Shown: positions 14,354 to 17,550 of the stretch, piece by piece
How the letters are laid out: every line of letters starts with the position of its first letter
How positions within the stretch are numbered: the stretch's first letter is position 1
Origin: Bacteroidota bacterium
Lineage (GTDB): Bacteria > Bacteroidota > Bacteroidia > Flavobacteriales > Flavobacteriaceae
Assembly (NCBI GenBank): GCA_022601215.1
Contig: JAHZIZ010000349.1
Coordinates: forward strand, 1-17,550
Direction of reading: 5' to 3'
DNA: 17,550 bases
Notes under the pieces: model-generated
What the model saw: only the letters and a program-made list of their open reading frames with translations
What the model was told of the DNA's origin: nothing
Databases searched by the model: none
Translations under genes and position numbers: made by a program

Positions 14354-15580
14354 ATGAAATCATTAACACGCATACAACTATCCGTAATGATGTTCCTAGA
14401 ATTTTTTATTTGGGGAGGGTGGTTTGTAACTATGGGAACGTTTTTAGGAGCAAACCTTTCGGCCACAGGTGCTGAGACTGGGATGGCCTATTCTACTCAA
14501 TCATGGGGTGCCATAATTGCTCCTTTTATTATTGGTTTAATTGCTGACAGATTTTTTAATGCAGAAAAAATCCTTGCTGTGCTGCATTTAATTGGCGCCT
14601 TCTTGATGTATCAAATGAGCCAGGCGACAGATTTCGAAGTCTTTTATCCTTACGTTTTAGGGTACATGATTGCCTATATGCCTACACTAGCTTTAGTGAA
14701 TTCTGTTTCCTTTAATCAAATGAAAGATCCCTCAAAAGACTTCCCATTAATTCGGGTTTGGGGAACGGTAGGTTGGATTGTAGCAGGGTTACTAATAAGC
14801 TTTGCCTTTAAATGGGATGCCATAGAAAATATTGAAAATGGGATGCTATCAAACACGTTTATGATGACGCAATTGCTTCCGCAATTTTAGGACTTTTCAG
14901 TTTTGCATTGCCTAAAACTCCTCCTAGTGGAAAAGGAGAAAAAGCCAACATCGCTGAAATTATCGGTTTAGATGCCCTAAAACTTTTAAAAGATCGCAAT
15001 TTCTTAGTCTTCTTTATCTCCTCTGTCCTTATTTGTATTCCATTGGCTTTTTATTATCAAAACTTGAGTCCATTCCTTACTGAAAGTGGCGTAGAAAATT
15101 CTACTGCGTGGGCATCTGCTGGGCAAATTTCTGAAGTCTTGTTTATGCTATTACTGCCGTTCTTCTTTAAGAAATTTGGATTTAAGAAGACCATTTTGGT
15201 TGGAATGCTTGCCTGGGGAATCCGTTATTTATTGTTTGCCTATGGAAATTCGGGAGAGCTATTCTTTATGGTTATCACTGGAATCGTACTGCACGGAATT
15301 TGTTATGATTTCTTCTTTGTTTCAGGACAAATTTATACCGATAGTAAGGCTGGCGAAAAAATAAAGAGCGCGGCCCAAGGACTAATTACCTTAGCAACCT
15401 ACGGAATAGGAATGTTAGTTGGTTTTTATGTAGCAGGAAAAATTACAGACGCCAACTTACTCGCAGAAGGAGGTCATACTTGGCAATCCATCTGGACTTT
15501 TCCAGCGCTATTTGCTGCTGCTGTCTTAGTTCTATTTGCGATATTTTTTTAAAAATGAAAAAATTGAATACAAAGAATAA
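14354..15580 (+). pseudogene. Nucleoside-permease-like MFS transporter split by two frameshifts
   Basis: The gene reads as a 408-residue NupG-like MFS transporter only if two single-base errors are fixed. Segment 1 runs 14354-14890 (MKSLTRIQLSVMMFLEFFIWGGWFVTMGTF, then PLIRVWGTVGWIV). At about 14867-14869 one base is missing; the family text AIASAILGLFSFALPKTPP continues in the next frame from 14869. Segment 2 then runs on to 15552, where a 7-T run adds one base; with six T it reads FFKNEKIEYKE and stops at 15580, 3 nt before the next ATG. The indels cancel in length. About 12 TM segments result. Whether it is a real pseudogene or a sequencing error cannot be told here. If intact it imports the pathway sugar or keto-sugar. 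Confidence 0.85.
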
Positions 15581-15583
15581 CTT

Positions 15584-16717
15584 ATGAGTCATAAAATAAG
15601 ATGGGGAGTCCTTGGAGGGGGAGGCGATAGTCTCATTGGTGTGCTGCATCGTGTTGCGGCAAGTATGCACGATGATTATCAATTGCTAGGCGGTGTTTTT
15701 AGCTCTTCACTTCAAAAGAGCAAAGACTTTGCCGCAAAGCTAGACTTGCCAACAGATAGAATCTATAAGACTATTGAAGCACTTATTGAAGCAGAAAAGC
15801 AACGTCCCAATGATGATCGCATGCAAGTTATTTCGGTGTTGACTCCTAATTTTCTACATTTCGAGATGGCCAAGCAACTCATGGAACACGGCTTTCACGT
15901 GATCTGCGAAAAGCCTATGACCATGACGTATGTCGAGGCGAAAGAATTAGAGACTATTCAGCAAAAAAACAATACACTTTTCGCCCTCACGCATACCTAT
16001 ACAGGCTATCCTATGGTTCGGCAAATGAAACAAATGATTGCTGAGGATGTCATTGGAGAAATTCAGAAAATCGATGCTCAATACTATCAAGGATGGATCA
16101 ATCCAATTATACACGATAAAGAGCAACGCACTTCCACTTGGCGACTCGACCCAAAACAATCGGGTATTAGTTGCTGTATGGGAGATATTGGGGTACACGC
16201 CTACCAAATGCTAGAGTTTGTAAGTGGTGTAGAAATCACGGCTATTTTGGCGGACCTCAACCATTTATACGATGACAATGAGATGGATATTGACGGCACC
16301 GTATTATTGAGATTTGGCGATTATAAAAAAGGAGTGCTTTGTGCAAGTCAGATTGCCACTGGAGAAGAGAATAATTTCACAATAGCTATCTACGGAAAGA
16401 AGGCGGGATTAAAATGGGAACAAGAAAATCCTAATTACCTTTATCTCTTGGAAGATGGACAGCCCATGCGCACCTTAAAACCAGGACATGGGTACAACAG
16501 CGAACTATCCTTAGACGGAACAAAACTACCTCCCGGACATCCCGAAGGGATTTTTGACGCGATGGGAAATATTTACAAGGGCATGGCAAAAGCTATTCGT
16601 GGTGAAGCCTACAAGGAAGGAGAATTTCCTGGAATGCGAGACGGTGTAAGAGGCATGCATTTTATAGAGACTGCTGTCGCTAGTCACAAGGAAGGGAATG
16701 TTTGGAAGGAACTGTAA
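15584..16717 (+). CDS. Gfo/Idh/MocA-family oxidoreductase
   Basis: A 377-residue NAD(P)-dependent sugar oxidoreductase without a signal peptide. The N-terminal Rossmann motif is GVLGGGGDSLIG (8-19), EKP at 109-111 holds the catalytic K110, and CCMGDIGVHAYQM has D201 and H205 of the usual DxxxH pair. The C-terminal sheet domain is full length. It is cytoplasmic. In E. coli (ycj cluster) and Bacteroides, proteins of this family oxidise or reduce the C3 position of sugars next to TIM-barrel partners, which fits this operon. It begins 3 nt after the restored MFS stop and precedes the next TIM barrel by 15 nt. Confidence 0.92.
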   Translation: MSHKIRWGVLGGGGDSLIGVLHRVAASMHDDYQLLGGVFSSSLQKSKDFAAKLDLPTDRIYKTIEALIEAEKQRPNDDRMQVISVLTPNFLHFEMAKQLMEHGFHVICEKPMTMTYVEAKELETIQQKNNTLFALTHTYTGYPMVRQMKQMIAEDVIGEIQKIDAQYYQGWINPIIHDKEQRTSTWRLDPKQSGISCCMGDIGVHAYQMLEFVSGVEITAILADLNHLYDDNEMDIDGTVLLRFGDYKKGVLCASQIATGEENNFTIAIYGKKAGLKWEQENPNYLYLLEDGQPMRTLKPGHGYNSELSLDGTKLPPGHPEGIFDAMGNIYKGMAKAIRGEAYKEGEFPGMRDGVRGMHFIETAVASHKEGNVWKEL

Positions 16718-16732
16718 TTAATTGAAAATACT

Positions 16733-17550
16733 ATGAAAACAATAAAAGGACCTGCGGTATTTTTAGCACAATTTATGGACGACCATGCTCCTTTCAATTC
16801 ACTGGAAGGATTGTGCCAATGGGCTGCCGACTTAGGATACAAAGGTATCCAAATTCCAACCTGGGAAAGTAGATTGATCGATCTAACTCTAGCTGGAGAA
16901 AGCAAGATATATTGTGATGAGTTCAAAGGTAAAATTAACAGCTATGGCCTAGAAATCACCGAACTCTCGACCCATTTGCAAGGACAACTAGTCGCCGTGC
17001 ATCCGGCTTATGATTTAATGTTCGACAATTTTGCTCCGGATCATTGTAAGAACAATCCAAAGAAGCGCACAGAATGGGCGCGCCAACAATTGATGAGTGC
17101 GGCTAAAGCCAGCAATCATTTTGGCTTAAACGTCCACGCAACTTTTAGCGGTGCATTATTATGGCATACCTGGCATCCTTGGCCACAACGTCCAGATGGA
17201 TTAGTTGAAATGGGCTTTGAAGAACTGGCTAAAAGATGGCTTCCATTATTAAATGAATTTCAAGATAATGGTGTAGACGTCTGTTATGAAATTCACCCTG
17301 GAGAAGACCTTCATGACGGTGTGACTTTTGAACGTTTTCTCAAGGCTACTGGTAATCATAAAGCGGTAAACATCTTATACGATCCAAGCCATTTTGTACT
17401 TCAGCAACTGGATTATATTAAGTACATAGATCACTACCACGAATTCATTAAGTCTTTTCACGTGAAGGACAGCGAGTTTATCCCCGATGGAAAACGTGGC
17501 GCTTTTGGAGGCTATAGTGATTGGAGAGACCGAGCTGGTCGCTATCGTTC
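16733..17550 (+). CDS. Sugar phosphate isomerase/epimerase TIM barrel (3' partial)
   Basis: This gene has no stop before the window end. From the ATG at 16733, 272 codons are open. It has no signal peptide, so it is cytoplasmic, unlike the two exported TIM barrels of the locus. Likely metal ligands are E186 (VCYEIHPGED), D217 and H220 (NILYDPSHF), and H243 (SFHVKDSEF); the expected last Glu is beyond the end. The start MKTIKGPAVFLAQFMDD and the TWHPWPQRPDG stretch mark a sugar isomerase/epimerase subfamily often found beside Gfo/Idh/MocA genes. It probably converts the keto-sugar or its reduced product. It is the fourth gene of the plus-strand operon. Confidence 0.88.
   Translation, partial: MKTIKGPAVFLAQFMDDHAPFNSLEGLCQWAADLGYKGIQIPTWESRLIDLTLAGESKIYCDEFKGKINSYGLEITELSTHLQGQLVAVHPAYDLMFDNFAPDHCKNNPKKRTEWARQQLMSAAKASNHFGLNVHATFSGALLWHTWHPWPQRPDGLVEMGFEELAKRWLPLLNEFQDNGVDVCYEIHPGEDLHDGVTFERFLKATGNHKAVNILYDPSHFVLQQLDYIKYIDHYHEFIKSFHVKDSEFIPDGKRGAFGGYSDWRDRAGRYR

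Noticed and set aside
15443..15682. Antisense ORF over the MFS/Gfo junction and similar ORFs on the other strand of real genes
   Set aside because: They overlap convincing genes, lack family motifs and look like out-of-frame shadows.
1..17550. tRNA, rRNA, CRISPR array, insertion sequence or riboswitch
   Set aside because: No repeat-spacer structure, transposase, cloverleaf or recognisable aptamer was seen.

Overview
The window looks like chromosomal DNA from a marine-type member of the Flavobacteriaceae/Bacteroidota. The evidence is AT-rich DNA, Bacteroidota-style promoters (TTG, about 20 nt, TAnnTTTG), many Sec lipoproteins, and gene families common in that group. No RNA gene, insertion sequence, CRISPR array or phage gene is visible, and no gap between genes exceeds 300 nt.

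Layout, left side (1-4193). The window opens in the C-terminal end of an outer-membrane-like protein. A bidirectional terminator separates it from a minus-strand cystathionine gamma-synthase/lyase. A plus-strand trio with ATGA overlaps follows: a DUF3298-type lipoprotein, an ArsC/Spx-like thioredoxin-fold protein and an EamA permease. A small SnoaL/NTF2-like protein comes next.

Middle (4194-9759). Two TetR modules lie side by side on the minus strand. Module 1 is tetR1, an alpha/beta hydrolase and a hotdog thioesterase, with a 16-bp palindrome GATACCAATTGGTATC on both sides of tetR1. Module 2 is tetR2 and an SDR dehydrogenase, with TGAAACGTTCGTTTCA-type sites on both sides of tetR2. In both modules one site sits at the regulator's own -7 box, which points to autoregulation. 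Divergent from tetR2 are a YheT-type hydrolase and an azurin-like blue copper lipoprotein, followed convergently by a small unknown membrane protein.

Right side (9771-17550). This is a divergent sugar-oxidation locus. The minus-strand arm has an FAD-dependent GMC dehydrogenase with a possible Fe-S motif, its Tat-exported subunit 3 and a Tat-exported Hyi-like TIM barrel. The plus-strand arm has a TIM-barrel lipoprotein, an MFS (nucleoside-permease-like) transporter broken by two single-base frameshifts, a Gfo/Idh/MocA oxidoreductase, and another TIM-barrel isomerase/epimerase that runs off the window end. A perfect 20-bp LacI-type palindrome lies between the arms; no LacI gene is in the window. 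By family precedent (glucoside 3-dehydrogenases; TIM-barrel plus Gfo/Idh/MocA 3-keto-glycoside pathways), the simplest model is oxidation of a glycoside or sugar in the periplasm to a keto-sugar, processing by exported TIM barrels, uptake by the MFS carrier and reduction or isomerisation in the cytoplasm. The substrate cannot be read from the sequence.
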